Assembly (NCBI GenBank): GCA_035629935.1
Contig: DASQLQ010000048.1
Span: forward strand, 9,361 to 73,360
Direction: 5' to 3'
Origin: DASQLQ01 sp035629935
GTDB taxonomy: Bacteria; Actinomycetota; CADDZG01; WHSQ01
DNA length: 64,000 nt
Shown: positions 46,217 through 54,656 of the stretch, one piece after another
Layout: every line of letters starts with the position of its first letter
How positions within the stretch are numbered: the stretch's first letter is position 1
The notes under the pieces: generated by a model
Told to the model about the DNA's origin: nothing
Seen by the model: only the letters and a program-made list of their open reading frames with translations
Databases searched by the model: none
Program-made: the position numbers and the translations under genes

Positions 46217-47895
46217 CCGGCCCCCAGGTCGGAGGACCGGATGTCCGGAGCGGGGGGTACAGCCGCCGGCCGAAGGGGCAGGCCGCGTTCGTTCTCGATC
46301 GTCATCCGATGGGACTCGACCGCTCGGGCCTGTGCAGCTTTCGTCCACCCGAACGCTCCGGCCATCAACTCGGGCGCTCGGGAGCCGTTTCCGATCCCGG
46401 CTGCAGGGTCGAGGAGGGACAACCTCGTTCTGCGGCTCAACAGATCATCCAGGTGCAGGGCCATCTCTTCACGCGCGCAGTAGAGAGCTTCGGCGGCAAC
46501 GGGAGTCTCTCCCGGCACCAGAGGAGAGAGCAGATCCTCCGCGGCACCCACGTCCAGGACTTCGAGCGAGCGGTCCCCGTAGCGACGGATCAGGTCCGTA
46601 ACCACCTCACTCGGAACGCCGAGCTTGCGCGCCCGCCGGTCGACCGCCACTCGCAAGCGTTCGGGGTCGCTGGATCCCAGCCGGATCCATTTCGTCCGGC
46701 AGCGGGACTGGTTGCCGAGATCTCCGGCGATTCGATCGACCGCGTCGGCGGCCATCCTCCGGTAGGTCGTCAACTTGCCACCCGTGATGCCCAGGATCCC
46801 CGGCTCGATCTCGTACACAGCGTGACGGCGCGACAGGTCAGCGGTCGAACCTTTCTTGCCGGCGATTAGCGGTCGAAGACCCGCGTAAGCACCCGCCACA
46901 TCGTTCTCCGTGAGGCCGAGGCCGAAGATCGCATTGACCGAGTCGAGGCAGTACGCACGGTCCTCCGCATCGACGGAGGGATGATCGAGCGGTCCGCTGT
47001 ACGAGGTGTCGGTCGTACCGACGAGCACGTGATCGAGCCATGGGATCACGAAGAGCATCCTCTTGCGCGAGACGTCGGGGATGAATGCAGCTGCGTCTGT
47101 CACGGGGACCTGGTCTTTTCGAAACACGAGATGCACACCCTTCGAGGGCCGGAGACGCGGCTCGGACCCGTCCTTAGCCAAAGCCTCTAAGCGGTCGGCC
47201 CACACGCCGGCAGCAACGACGATCCGCCGCGCCCTGACGTCGATCAGTTGGGAGGTCTCGACGTCCTCCACGAGGGCCGAGCAACCGGATGCTCCGGAGT
47301 TGAGATCCCGCACGCAGGCATGGTTCACAGCGATGGCGCCGTAGCGGACCGCCTGGACCAGTACTTCCATCACCAGGCGGACGTCGTCAGTCTTGCAGTC
47401 GTAGAAGACATAGCCGCCCCTGACCTTGCCCGGAGGCAGCGCCGGAACCAGCTGATCGACCTCGGGACCGTCCAGGTGCTTATGGACCTTGAGATTCTTG
47501 AAGCTGGCCAGCGCGTCGTACGCCCACAGGCCGACACCGAACTTCGCTCTGGCGGACCGGTGCGACACCGGGAGGACGAACGGTATGGGTTCGACGAGGT
47601 GAGGAGCGAGCCGGCGCAGTAGGTCACGCTCCGTGCACGCTTCGCGCATCAGCCCGAACTCGCGCTGCTCTAGATATCGCAGACCGCCGTGAACGAGCTT
47701 CGAGGACTTGCTGGACGTGCCGGACGCGAAGTCCATCCGTTCGACGAGCCCGACACTCATCCCGCGCGCCGCAGCGTCCAGCGCGATGCCCGCCCCGGTT
47801 ATGCCGCCACCCACGACTAGCAGGTCGAGCGGGTCGCCGGTCGCGGTGGCACCTAGGCGTTCGAGGGCGCTTGTCCTGGAACCGAGCCCGCCCAT
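46213..47895 (-). CDS. glpD: Aerobic-type glycerol-3-phosphate dehydrogenase GlpD
   Basis: FAD enzyme oxidising glycerol-3-phosphate to DHAP, feeding electrons to quinone at the membrane. N-terminal dinucleotide motif LLVVGGGITGAGIALDAAAR, then FASGTSSKSSKLVHGGLRYL and PWLDHVLVGTTDTSYSGPLD, LGITGGKLTTYRRMAADAVD. Length is 560 aa. ATG 47895 overlaps the stop of the upstream small membrane gene (ATGA); the longer in-frame ATG at 47985 lies inside that gene. Confidence 0.95.
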   Translation of the reverse strand: MGGLGSRTSALERLGATATGDPLDLLVVGGGITGAGIALDAAARGMSVGLVERMDFASGTSSKSSKLVHGGLRYLEQREFGLMREACTERDLLRRLAPHLVEPIPFVLPVSHRSARAKFGVGLWAYDALASFKNLKVHKHLDGPEVDQLVPALPPGKVRGGYVFYDCKTDDVRLVMEVLVQAVRYGAIAVNHACVRDLNSGASGCSALVEDVETSQLIDVRARRIVVAAGVWADRLEALAKDGSEPRLRPSKGVHLVFRKDQVPVTDAAAFIPDVSRKRMLFVIPWLDHVLVGTTDTSYSGPLDHPSVDAEDRAYCLDSVNAIFGLGLTENDVAGAYAGLRPLIAGKKGSTADLSRRHAVYEIEPGILGITGGKLTTYRRMAADAVDRIAGDLGNQSRCRTKWIRLGSSDPERLRVAVDRRARKLGVPSEVVTDLIRRYGDRSLEVLDVGAAEDLLSPLVPGETPVAAEALYCAREEMALHLDDLLSRRTRLSLLDPAAGIGNGSRAPELMAGAFGWTKAAQARAVESHRMTIENERGLPLRPAAVPPAPDIRSSDLGAG

Positions 47896-48200
47896 CAAGA
47901 CATCAGCCCCGCCGCCCAGCGGATGAAGGTAACGATCCCGATCGAAAGGAACAGGATGCCGAAGAGCACCAGGGGCCCTACCCACCAGTCCATCTGGCGC
48001 TCCAGGGGCTCGACTTCTTCCCCGGTACCGCGCCGGAAGACGAGTTGCGCCCGTCCCACACTCGAATCGGTGATGTGGACGTGCTCGCGGGTTCCTTCGA
48101 CGAGATCGGCCAAGCCCTGCAACAGGTCGATCAACTCATCATCGTCGACTGAGATCGTGGCTTCTTCCACCGCTTCGCCGCGACGGTCTTCTATCCGCAT
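47895..48200 (-). CDS. Small tail-anchored membrane protein
   Basis: A 101-aa protein: acidic N-terminal half (EEATISVDDDELIDLLQGLA, then DLVEGTREHVHITDSSVGRA), then one C-terminal transmembrane helix (GPLVLFGILFLSIGIVTFI). No family recognised. Coupled to glpD by a 4-base overlap, so it may anchor or regulate a glycerophosphate complex; this is inference. ATG 48200 is used; its ribosome site GGAGAAGC lies just upstream. It is divergent from the acyl-CoA dehydrogenase gene. Confidence 0.75.
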   Translation of the reverse strand: MRIEDRRGEAVEEATISVDDDELIDLLQGLADLVEGTREHVHITDSSVGRAQLVFRRGTGEEVEPLERQMDWWVGPLVLFGILFLSIGIVTFIRWAAGLMS

Positions 48201-48238
48201 GCTGCTTCTCCAAGGTTTTGCCGGGATAATGTCCGCAC

Positions 48239-49381
48239 ATGCCCGCAGACCTACGGCTCCTCGACGATGAGGAACGTGCACTCGTTCAGATGGTACGGGA
48301 GTTCGCGGATGAGGTGGCCGCTCCCGCCTCGATCGACTACGAAGAGCGCAGCGAGGATCCGGTTCCCCTGTACAAGCAATTGGCCGATCTGGAGCTGACC
48401 GGCATCCCGTTCCCGGAGGGGTTCGGGGGCGGGGGACAGCCCTATTCGACCTACCTGCTCGTTATCGAGGAGTTGGCCCGGGTCTACCTCGGCTTCACGA
48501 TCGGACTTTCGGTCCACACCCTGTGTGCCTTTGCCATCAACCAGTTCGGCAGCGAGCAACTGAAGAAGGATGTGCTGACTCGTCTGTGCTCGGGTGAGTG
48601 GTTCGGCGCCTACTCGCTGTCAGAGCCGGGGTCTGGGTCGGATGCTGCAGCACTGTCGACCAAGGCCCAGCCGGTCGACGGTGGGTACAAGCTCAACGGT
48701 TCGAAGGTGTTCTGCACGCGGGGAAACGAGGCCGATGCCGTTCTGGTCATGGCTCGCACTGGAGACGCAACCGCCAAAGGGATCAGCGCATTCATCATGG
48801 AGCGCGGTACCGAGGGCTTCGAAGGCTCCAAGAAGGAAGACAAGATGGGGTGGCGCTCGTCGCCCACCTGGATGCTGTCGTGCACCGACGCGTTCGTTCC
48901 GGAGGGGCGTTTGGTCGGGGACGAAGGCCAGGGGTTCAAGATCGCCCTAGCGTCGCTCGACAGCGGGCGTCTCGGGATCGCTGCTTGCTCGATCGGGCTC
49001 GCGCAAGGTGCGTTCGACGAAGCCGTCAGGTTCACCTCCGAGCGCGAGCAGTTCGGCAAGCCGGTGAATCAGAACCAGGGACTGCAGTTCATGCTTGCCG
49101 ATATGTCTACGCAGATCGAAGCCGGACGGCAGCTCTATCGCCACGCTGCCAGATTGCGAGATGCCGGCAAGGACTACTCACTCGAGGCCGCTCAAGCGAA
49201 GTTGTTCTGCTCCGATGTTGCGATGAGAGTCACGACCGACGCCGTCCAGCTCCACGGCGGATACGGGTACATCACCGAGTACCCCGTCGAGCGTTTCATG
49301 CGAGAAGCCAAAGGCCTTCAGATAGTGGAAGGCACGAACCAGATCCAGCGACTAGTGATCGGTCGGAAGCTCACGCAGTGA
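48239..49381 (+). CDS. Acyl-CoA dehydrogenase, short-chain type
   Basis: FAD-dependent acyl-CoA dehydrogenase (380 aa). FAD/substrate motif FGAYSLSEPGSGSDAAALST, and the C-terminal GGYGYITEYPVERFMREAKG, with catalytic glutamate in LQIVEGTNQIQR as in butyryl-CoA dehydrogenases. It could reduce crotonyl-CoA in the lysine pathway encoded 2 kb downstream; no electron-transfer flavoprotein genes are seen here. Its stop overlaps the next gene's ATG. Confidence 0.92.
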   Translation: MPADLRLLDDEERALVQMVREFADEVAAPASIDYEERSEDPVPLYKQLADLELTGIPFPEGFGGGGQPYSTYLLVIEELARVYLGFTIGLSVHTLCAFAINQFGSEQLKKDVLTRLCSGEWFGAYSLSEPGSGSDAAALSTKAQPVDGGYKLNGSKVFCTRGNEADAVLVMARTGDATAKGISAFIMERGTEGFEGSKKEDKMGWRSSPTWMLSCTDAFVPEGRLVGDEGQGFKIALASLDSGRLGIAACSIGLAQGAFDEAVRFTSEREQFGKPVNQNQGLQFMLADMSTQIEAGRQLYRHAARLRDAGKDYSLEAAQAKLFCSDVAMRVTTDAVQLHGGYGYITEYPVERFMREAKGLQIVEGTNQIQRLVIGRKLTQ

Positions 49382-50169
49382 TGAAGATGCGGATGGGAGC
49401 CGTCGTCGCTGCAATAGCTCTGCTCGGAAGCGCGGCGGGGTCGGCCGGCGCGCAAGAACAGATCTGGGATCCGCCGGCGAACGTGACGTTCCAGATCCAG
49501 CTGCAGGGCGAGGTCGACACCTCTTACGAAGCCGACGTGTACGAGGTTGATCTGTTTGACGTGGGCACCGATGTCGTGGAGGAGTTGCACGCGGCGGGCC
49601 GCAGTGTGGTGTGCTATGCGAACGCCGGCGCGTGGGAGCGATGGAGACCGGACAAGGACGACTTCCCCAAGAAAGTGCTCGGCAAGCGGCTCGAAGGGTG
49701 GCCGGGGGAGCGCTGGCTCGACGTCCGCAAGGTGGACATCCTTCGGACGATCATGGGCAAACGACTCGATCTCTGCGCGGAGAAGGGTTTCGACGCGGTC
49801 GACTTCGACAACATCAACGGGTATCAGAACCCGACCGGATTCCCGCTGAAGCGTAGACATCAGGTTGCATACGACAAGATGCTGGCGGAGATCGCGCACG
49901 AGCGGGGCCTGGCGATCGGCCTGAAGAACGTTCCCGAGCTGGTCGACGATCTCGAGCCCGTCTACGACTTCGTGGTCAACGAGTCCTGCTATGACTACAA
50001 CGAGTGCGGTCCCTACAAGCGGTTCGTAGATAACGACAAGCCGGTGTTCATCCTCGAATATGAGATGGAACGATCGCGGTTCTGCGACAAGGCCGAGGCA
50101 TCCGGCTTCATTGCCCAGAGGAAGCGCCTGAGCCTGAAAGCCTGGCGCAAAGCCTGCTGGGACGACTGA
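49381..50169 (+). CDS. GH114-like secreted glycosidase (endo-alpha-1,4-polygalactosaminidase family)
   Basis: Secreted TIM-barrel protein of the GH114/TM1410 group (262 aa). A Sec signal peptide ends near Ala-Gln-Glu (MKMRMGAVVAAIALLGSAAG, then SAGAQE). FQIQLQGEVDTSYEADVYEV, SVVCYANAGAWERWRPDKDD, FDAVDFDNINGYQNPTGFPL and VNESCYDYNECG are family motifs; the Asp in VDFDN and Glu in VNESC are the likely catalytic pair. ATG 49381 shares a base with the upstream TGA. The polymer substrate is not determinable. Confidence 0.85.
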   Translation: MKMRMGAVVAAIALLGSAAGSAGAQEQIWDPPANVTFQIQLQGEVDTSYEADVYEVDLFDVGTDVVEELHAAGRSVVCYANAGAWERWRPDKDDFPKKVLGKRLEGWPGERWLDVRKVDILRTIMGKRLDLCAEKGFDAVDFDNINGYQNPTGFPLKRRHQVAYDKMLAEIAHERGLAIGLKNVPELVDDLEPVYDFVVNESCYDYNECGPYKRFVDNDKPVFILEYEMERSRFCDKAEASGFIAQRKRLSLKAWRKACWDD

Positions 50170-50170
50170 G

Positions 50171-50623
50171 CTAGAGCCTGCCTAGGAGGGGGCGGTGCTC
50201 GAAGGGGGTCGACAGGACGATCGTCGCTCTCGTAGTGACCTCGAGCTTTCCCCGCAGGGTGTCGAGCAGTTCCTCGAGCTCGTTCGTGGAAGGGGCACGT
50301 ACCACCAGCGCGTACGAGTTGTCCCCGGCCACGGAGTAGCAGGACTCGACCAGGTCTAGCTCGGCGATCTTGGCCGGGATGTCCGGGGGCGAGGACGGGC
50401 TCAACGCCAGGCTCACTATCGCCGTGATCGGTAGGCCGGCTCCGGCCAGATCCACCTCGGCCCGGTAGCCTTTGATGGCCCCGGAGCGCTCGAGCTTCCT
50501 GACCCGTTCGTGGACGGACGAGGCTGCCAGCCCCACTTTCTTGCCGATCTCGCCGTAGCCCAGGCGGCCATCCGCCTGGAGCAACGCAAGTATCTTCCGG
50601 TCCTTGGAATCCATACCGAACAT
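50171..50623 (-). CDS. Lrp/AsnC-family transcriptional regulator
   Basis: Leucine-responsive-type regulator (150 aa): N-terminal HTH (DSKDRKILALLQADGRLGYG, EIGKKVGLAASSVHERVRKL) and an effector-binding RAM-like domain (VESCYSVAGDNSYALVVRAP). It is divergent from kamA with 66 bases between, and Lrp proteins often bind amino acids, so lysine-responsive control of the adjacent cluster is likely. Start at ATG 50623 has an AGGAAT site upstream; ATG 50614 is possible. Confidence 0.93.
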   Translation of the reverse strand: MFGMDSKDRKILALLQADGRLGYGEIGKKVGLAASSVHERVRKLERSGAIKGYRAEVDLAGAGLPITAIVSLALSPSSPPDIPAKIAELDLVESCYSVAGDNSYALVVRAPSTNELEELLDTLRGKLEVTTRATIVLSTPFEHRPLLGRL

Positions 50624-50689
50624 TATTCCTTTTTCGGGTCTGATAGCCTACGATTATTGCGTCTGAGCCCGATAACCGCAAGGACCCCC
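50624..50689 (+). promoter_or_regulatory. Divergent lrp-kamA control region
   Basis: Only this stretch separates the Lrp-type regulator and kamA starts. The hexamer GTCTGA occurs twice in direct orientation, at 50638-50643 and 50661-50666, about two helical turns apart, near GATA tracts. An operator role is inferred from position. AAGGA at 50680-50684 is the kamA ribosome site. Confidence 0.35.
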
Positions 50690-52090
50690 ATGGAAGCAGC
50701 CCGCAACAGCGTTCTGCGTCAGAGAGCCGCCTTCAAGACGGTGGACTCGACCGCGTACGAACAGCCGTACCGGTACCCGCCCCAAAGGGACTTCGTCGAG
50801 CCCGATTGGACGCGCCTCCCCGGCTATGAGGACGTCACCGAGGCGGAGTGGAACAGCGCCACCTGGCAGCGCCGGCACACGGTGAAGGACCTCGATGCGT
50901 TGCAGAAGGTGTTCGGCGAGCTCCTTCCCATGGACCTCGTCGATTCGATCCGCCGCGACCAGGCGGAGCGCGCCACGATGTCGATGCTGGTTCCGCCTCA
51001 GATGCTCAACACGATGAACGAGCGCGATCTGTGGCACGACCCGATCCGCCGCTACATGATCCCGGCGTTCGCCGAGCGTCAGACAGAGTGGGCGAGTCAC
51101 CCACACGCAGAGCGTGACTCTCTGCACGAGGCCGACATGTGGGCCGTCGAAGGCCTAACTCACAGGTACCCGACGAAAGTGCTGGCAGAGTTGCTTGCGA
51201 CTTGCCCTCAGTACTGCGGTCATTGCACGCGCATGGACCTCGTTGGCAACAACGTGCCTCAAATCATCAAGCACCGCTTCGAGCTCAAACAGAAGGAACG
51301 CTACGCGGCCATCGTCGGCTACCTGAAGGAAACGCCGAGCGTGCGGGACGTAGTCGTTTCGGGCGGGGACATCGCGAACCTGCCGATCGCTCACCTTGAG
51401 GAGTTCGTCGGGGATCTGATCGACATCCCGCACATCCGTGACATCAGGTTGGCGACCAAAGGCCTCATGGGCCTGCCGCAACACTTCCTGCAGGATTCGG
51501 TGTCTGCCGGACTCGAGCGTCTGGCAACGAAGGCGAGGGCCCAGGACGTCGATCTGGCGGTGCACACGCACATCAATCACGCTAACTCGATCACCCCGTT
51601 GGTAGCGAGGGCCACGAAGCGCTTGCTCGACATGGGTTTCCGCGACGTGCGGAACCAAGGTGTGCTGCTCAGGGGAGTGAACGCCACGACCGAGGATCTG
51701 CTCGACCTCTGCTTCGCGTTGCTCGATAACGCGAAGGTCATGCCCTACTACTTCTATATGTGCGATCTGATCCCGAATTCCGAGCACTGGCGACTGTCAC
51801 TCGCCGAGGCGCAGGACCTGCAGCACTCGATCATGGGTTACCTGCCGGGATTCGCCACGCCCCGGATCCTCTGCGACGTGCCGTTCGTGGGGAAGCGCTG
51901 GGTGCACCAGGCCGCCTCATACGACCAGACCCTTGGGATCTCCTACTGGACGAAGAACTACCGCACGCGCCTCGAGGCTACCGATCCCGAGGCTCTCAGC
52001 CGCACCTATCCCTATTACGACCCGATCTATACGCTTCCTCGAGAAGGTCAAGAGCACTGGCGTCAGGTCACGAGCGCGACGCCGGCTTAG
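50690..52090 (+). CDS. kamA: Lysine 2,3-aminomutase-like radical SAM enzyme KamA
   Basis: Converts L-lysine to L-beta-lysine with a [4Fe-4S] cluster, SAM and PLP. The cluster site is C172-P-Q-Y-C176-G-H-C179. VVVSGGDIANLPIAHLEEFV stands at the usual SGGDPL position, and PYYFYMCDLIPNSEHWRLSL at PYYLYQCDL. The PLP lysine region normally reads GGGGK; here it is DVPFVGKRWVHQ, keeping the lysine but not the glycine run. A divergent member of the KamA/EAM family; length 466 aa. The first gene of the lysine operon. Confidence 0.88.
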   Translation: MEAARNSVLRQRAAFKTVDSTAYEQPYRYPPQRDFVEPDWTRLPGYEDVTEAEWNSATWQRRHTVKDLDALQKVFGELLPMDLVDSIRRDQAERATMSMLVPPQMLNTMNERDLWHDPIRRYMIPAFAERQTEWASHPHAERDSLHEADMWAVEGLTHRYPTKVLAELLATCPQYCGHCTRMDLVGNNVPQIIKHRFELKQKERYAAIVGYLKETPSVRDVVVSGGDIANLPIAHLEEFVGDLIDIPHIRDIRLATKGLMGLPQHFLQDSVSAGLERLATKARAQDVDLAVHTHINHANSITPLVARATKRLLDMGFRDVRNQGVLLRGVNATTEDLLDLCFALLDNAKVMPYYFYMCDLIPNSEHWRLSLAEAQDLQHSIMGYLPGFATPRILCDVPFVGKRWVHQAASYDQTLGISYWTKNYRTRLEATDPEALSRTYPYYDPIYTLPREGQEHWRQVTSATPA

Positions 52091-52116
52091 ACAGCCCACT
52101 AGGCGGCGGGAGACCA

Positions 52117-53121
52117 ATGGATCGCTTCGGGAGCCATCGCTCGCTCGAGCCGCGTGCGGTTCTGCCGCAGCAGGCGAATCGTCTGGACACGAGTCTTCCT
52201 CTATCGGAGGACGAGATCCTCATCGACGTCGAGCGACTCAACATCGATTCGGCTTCGTGGACGCAGATCCGCAAGTCCTGTGAGGGCGAAGCGGACGCGA
52301 TGCGCGCGCGCATCATGGAGATCGTCGCCGAGCGCGGAAAGATGCAGAACCCGGTTACGGGTTCGGGGGGAATGCTTCTCGGAACGGTCGCCGAGATCGG
52401 AAGCCATCGCACTGAGCCGACGCCCGGAACTCGCATCGCAACTCTCGTGTCGCTTGCGCTTACGCCCCTCGAACTGGACGAGATCGTCGCTCTCGATCCC
52501 AACTCCGAGCAGGTGACGGTCACGGGCCGGGCGATCCTGTTCGGATCGGGCGTCTATGCGGAGATGCCGGCAGACCTTCCCGAAGACGCTGCACTCGGAG
52601 CGCTCGACGTGTGTGGCGCACCGGCCTGGATGGCGCATCTGGCGCAACCCGAGATGAAAGTGGTCATCCTGGGCGCCGGCGGGAAGTCGGGGATGCTTGC
52701 CGGTGCCCAGGCGGCACGGAGCGTGGGGCCGGAAGGCCGGGTTCTGGGCCTGTGCTGGCCGGAGGACACGATCGAAGCCGCCAAGGAAGCGGGGGCGGAG
52801 GCGGTGCCCTGTGATTGCACCGACCCGATCGCAGTTATGGAGGCCGTTGCGGAAGCGTTCGAGGGTGAGCTCGCAGACCTCGTTTTCGTCTGCACGAATG
52901 TCCCCGGTTGCGAGGGAGGAGCCATCCTGGGTTGCTCGGACGAAGGCAGAGTGGTGTTCTTCTCGATGGCTACATCGTTCTCCGCCGCGGCGCTGACGGC
53001 GGAAGGCCTGGGGAAGTCGTGTGAGATGACGATCGGCAATGGGTTCGTACCGGGACACGCGAAGCTGGCACTGGACCTCCTTCGCTCCGAACCACGCTTG
53101 CTCGAGAGGTTCTCGCAATGA
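52117..53121 (+). CDS. kdd: L-erythro-3,5-diaminohexanoate dehydrogenase
   Basis: Oxidises 3,5-diaminohexanoate to 5-amino-3-oxohexanoate with NAD(P). The Rossmann motif VVILGAGGKSGMLAGAQAAR is intact. N-terminal and middle segments (PQQANRLDTSLPLSEDEILI, GMLLGTVAEIGSHR) match the family. Length is 334 aa. ATG 52117 follows GCGGGAGA. It is 26 bases after kamA and overlaps the amidohydrolase start by 4 bases. Adjacent kamD, kamE and kal strongly support the call. Confidence 0.92.
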   Translation: MDRFGSHRSLEPRAVLPQQANRLDTSLPLSEDEILIDVERLNIDSASWTQIRKSCEGEADAMRARIMEIVAERGKMQNPVTGSGGMLLGTVAEIGSHRTEPTPGTRIATLVSLALTPLELDEIVALDPNSEQVTVTGRAILFGSGVYAEMPADLPEDAALGALDVCGAPAWMAHLAQPEMKVVILGAGGKSGMLAGAQAARSVGPEGRVLGLCWPEDTIEAAKEAGAEAVPCDCTDPIAVMEAVAEAFEGELADLVFVCTNVPGCEGGAILGCSDEGRVVFFSMATSFSAAALTAEGLGKSCEMTIGNGFVPGHAKLALDLLRSEPRLLERFSQ

Positions 53122-54656
53122 CACGGACGCTGTTCACCGGAGGCACGATCAGACGCTTGCCCGCTGCGGCGACAGCAGAGTGGTTGCTGGTCGAAGGGGG
53201 CCGGGTGCGCGCCCTGGGCATCGATGATCCGCCCGATGCAGACCGCACGATCGATCTGGACGGGGGATGGCTCCTCCCGGCCTTCTGCGACGCGCATGTC
53301 CACCTGCCGATCACGGGCCTCTACGAAACATGGCCCGACTTCAGGGGTGAGACTTCGGCCGATGCGATCCTGAACGCGTTCAAGGAGCGGGCGGCCGCGG
53401 GCAACGAGATGGTGTTCGGAGGAAACTTCGAAGAGCCACTCGACCGATCGTTATCCCGGCACGATCTCGATGCTGTGGTGGGGGATCGTCCTTCATTGCT
53501 CGCCCGCGCCGACTTGCACTCGTGCATCGTCTCGACCGCGTTGCTGGATCGGCTCGACATCGATGGGCTCGAAGGCGTTGACCGGGATGAGGACGGAGCT
53601 CCTACGGGTTTCTTACGCGAGAAGGCATCGGCCACGGCCTGGACATGGTTCGACCGCAACTTGCCCGAGAAGGATCAACGCGCTGCGCTCCACGCAGCAG
53701 TAAAGCTCGCCTACTCCAAGGGGATCGCCGCGGTTCACGAGATGTTCGTCGTCGAGTGGCGCGGCTGGCCTTCACTGGGTGTCTTCCTGGAAACCGTCGG
53801 CGAGGTTGCTTTGAAAGTCCTGACATATTGCGCGACCGATGAGGTCAAAAGGGTCAAGCGGATGGGATTCCCACGCATCGGCGGTGACTACTTCCTCGAC
53901 GGAGCATTTGGCTCGCACACTGCGTGGCTCGGCGCTCCGTACTTAAGCGCGCCTCCGGCAGGCACGCCGGCCACCGGGATCGCCTACCGCACCGATGAAG
54001 AGCTCCTCGACTTCTTCATGGAAGGGCAGCACGAGGGCCTCCAGGTCGGCGTCCACGCCATCGGTGACGCAGCGATCGAGCAGGCGATCGGCACCTGGGA
54101 GAAGGTCGCAGACAAAGTGGGCATCGACGACGTTCGCAACCTTGGCCATCGCATCGAGCATTTCGAGTGTGCGTCGGATGATCACATCGCCCGCGCGGCC
54201 CAGCTCGGACTTCGCGCCAGCGTTCAGCCGGCTTTCGACCGGCTATGGGGTGGACCCACTGGACTGTATGCGCAGCGCATGGGTTGGGACCGAGCGAAGG
54301 ATATGAACCGGTTCGGTTCCATGCTGAACGCGAGTCTGATGATCGGCGCCGGATCCGACTCGACCGTGACCCCGATGGATCCCTTCTTGCAACTGGCCTC
54401 GTTGCGGGAACACCACCTGGAAGAGGAGGGTTTGGGGAAGATCGAAGCCTTGCGCGTCCACACGATGGGCTCTCATGCTCTTGCCGGAGGGTCGGGGCTG
54501 AGCGGGACCGTAGAGCCGGGCGCCCCGGCCGACCTGGTGTGGCTGGACCGCGATCCCGGGTCGGTGGACGTCGAGACGCTTCTTGATACTCAGGTTAGAG
54601 GAACGTGGGTGGAAGGTTCGCGCGTATGGCCAGAAGCCGAGGCGGAGATGTCGTGA
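53118..54656 (+). CDS. Amidohydrolase family 3 (YtcJ-like) inside lysine operon
   Basis: Metal-dependent amidohydrolase of 512 aa. Metal and fold motifs: GGWLLPAFCDAHVHLPITGL, VGVHAIGDAAIEQAIGTWEK, LGHRIEHFECASDDHIARAA and MIGAGSDSTVTPMDPFLQLA. Composite beta-sandwich at both ends. It overlaps both kdd and kamD by 4 bases, so it is co-translated with the lysine pathway, but no step of the known route needs it. It could hydrolyse an acylated or lactam (cyclised) amine intermediate; speculative. Confidence 0.9.
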   Translation: MTRTLFTGGTIRRLPAAATAEWLLVEGGRVRALGIDDPPDADRTIDLDGGWLLPAFCDAHVHLPITGLYETWPDFRGETSADAILNAFKERAAAGNEMVFGGNFEEPLDRSLSRHDLDAVVGDRPSLLARADLHSCIVSTALLDRLDIDGLEGVDRDEDGAPTGFLREKASATAWTWFDRNLPEKDQRAALHAAVKLAYSKGIAAVHEMFVVEWRGWPSLGVFLETVGEVALKVLTYCATDEVKRVKRMGFPRIGGDYFLDGAFGSHTAWLGAPYLSAPPAGTPATGIAYRTDEELLDFFMEGQHEGLQVGVHAIGDAAIEQAIGTWEKVADKVGIDDVRNLGHRIEHFECASDDHIARAAQLGLRASVQPAFDRLWGGPTGLYAQRMGWDRAKDMNRFGSMLNASLMIGAGSDSTVTPMDPFLQLASLREHHLEEEGLGKIEALRVHTMGSHALAGGSGLSGTVEPGAPADLVWLDRDPGSVDVETLLDTQVRGTWVEGSRVWPEAEAEMS

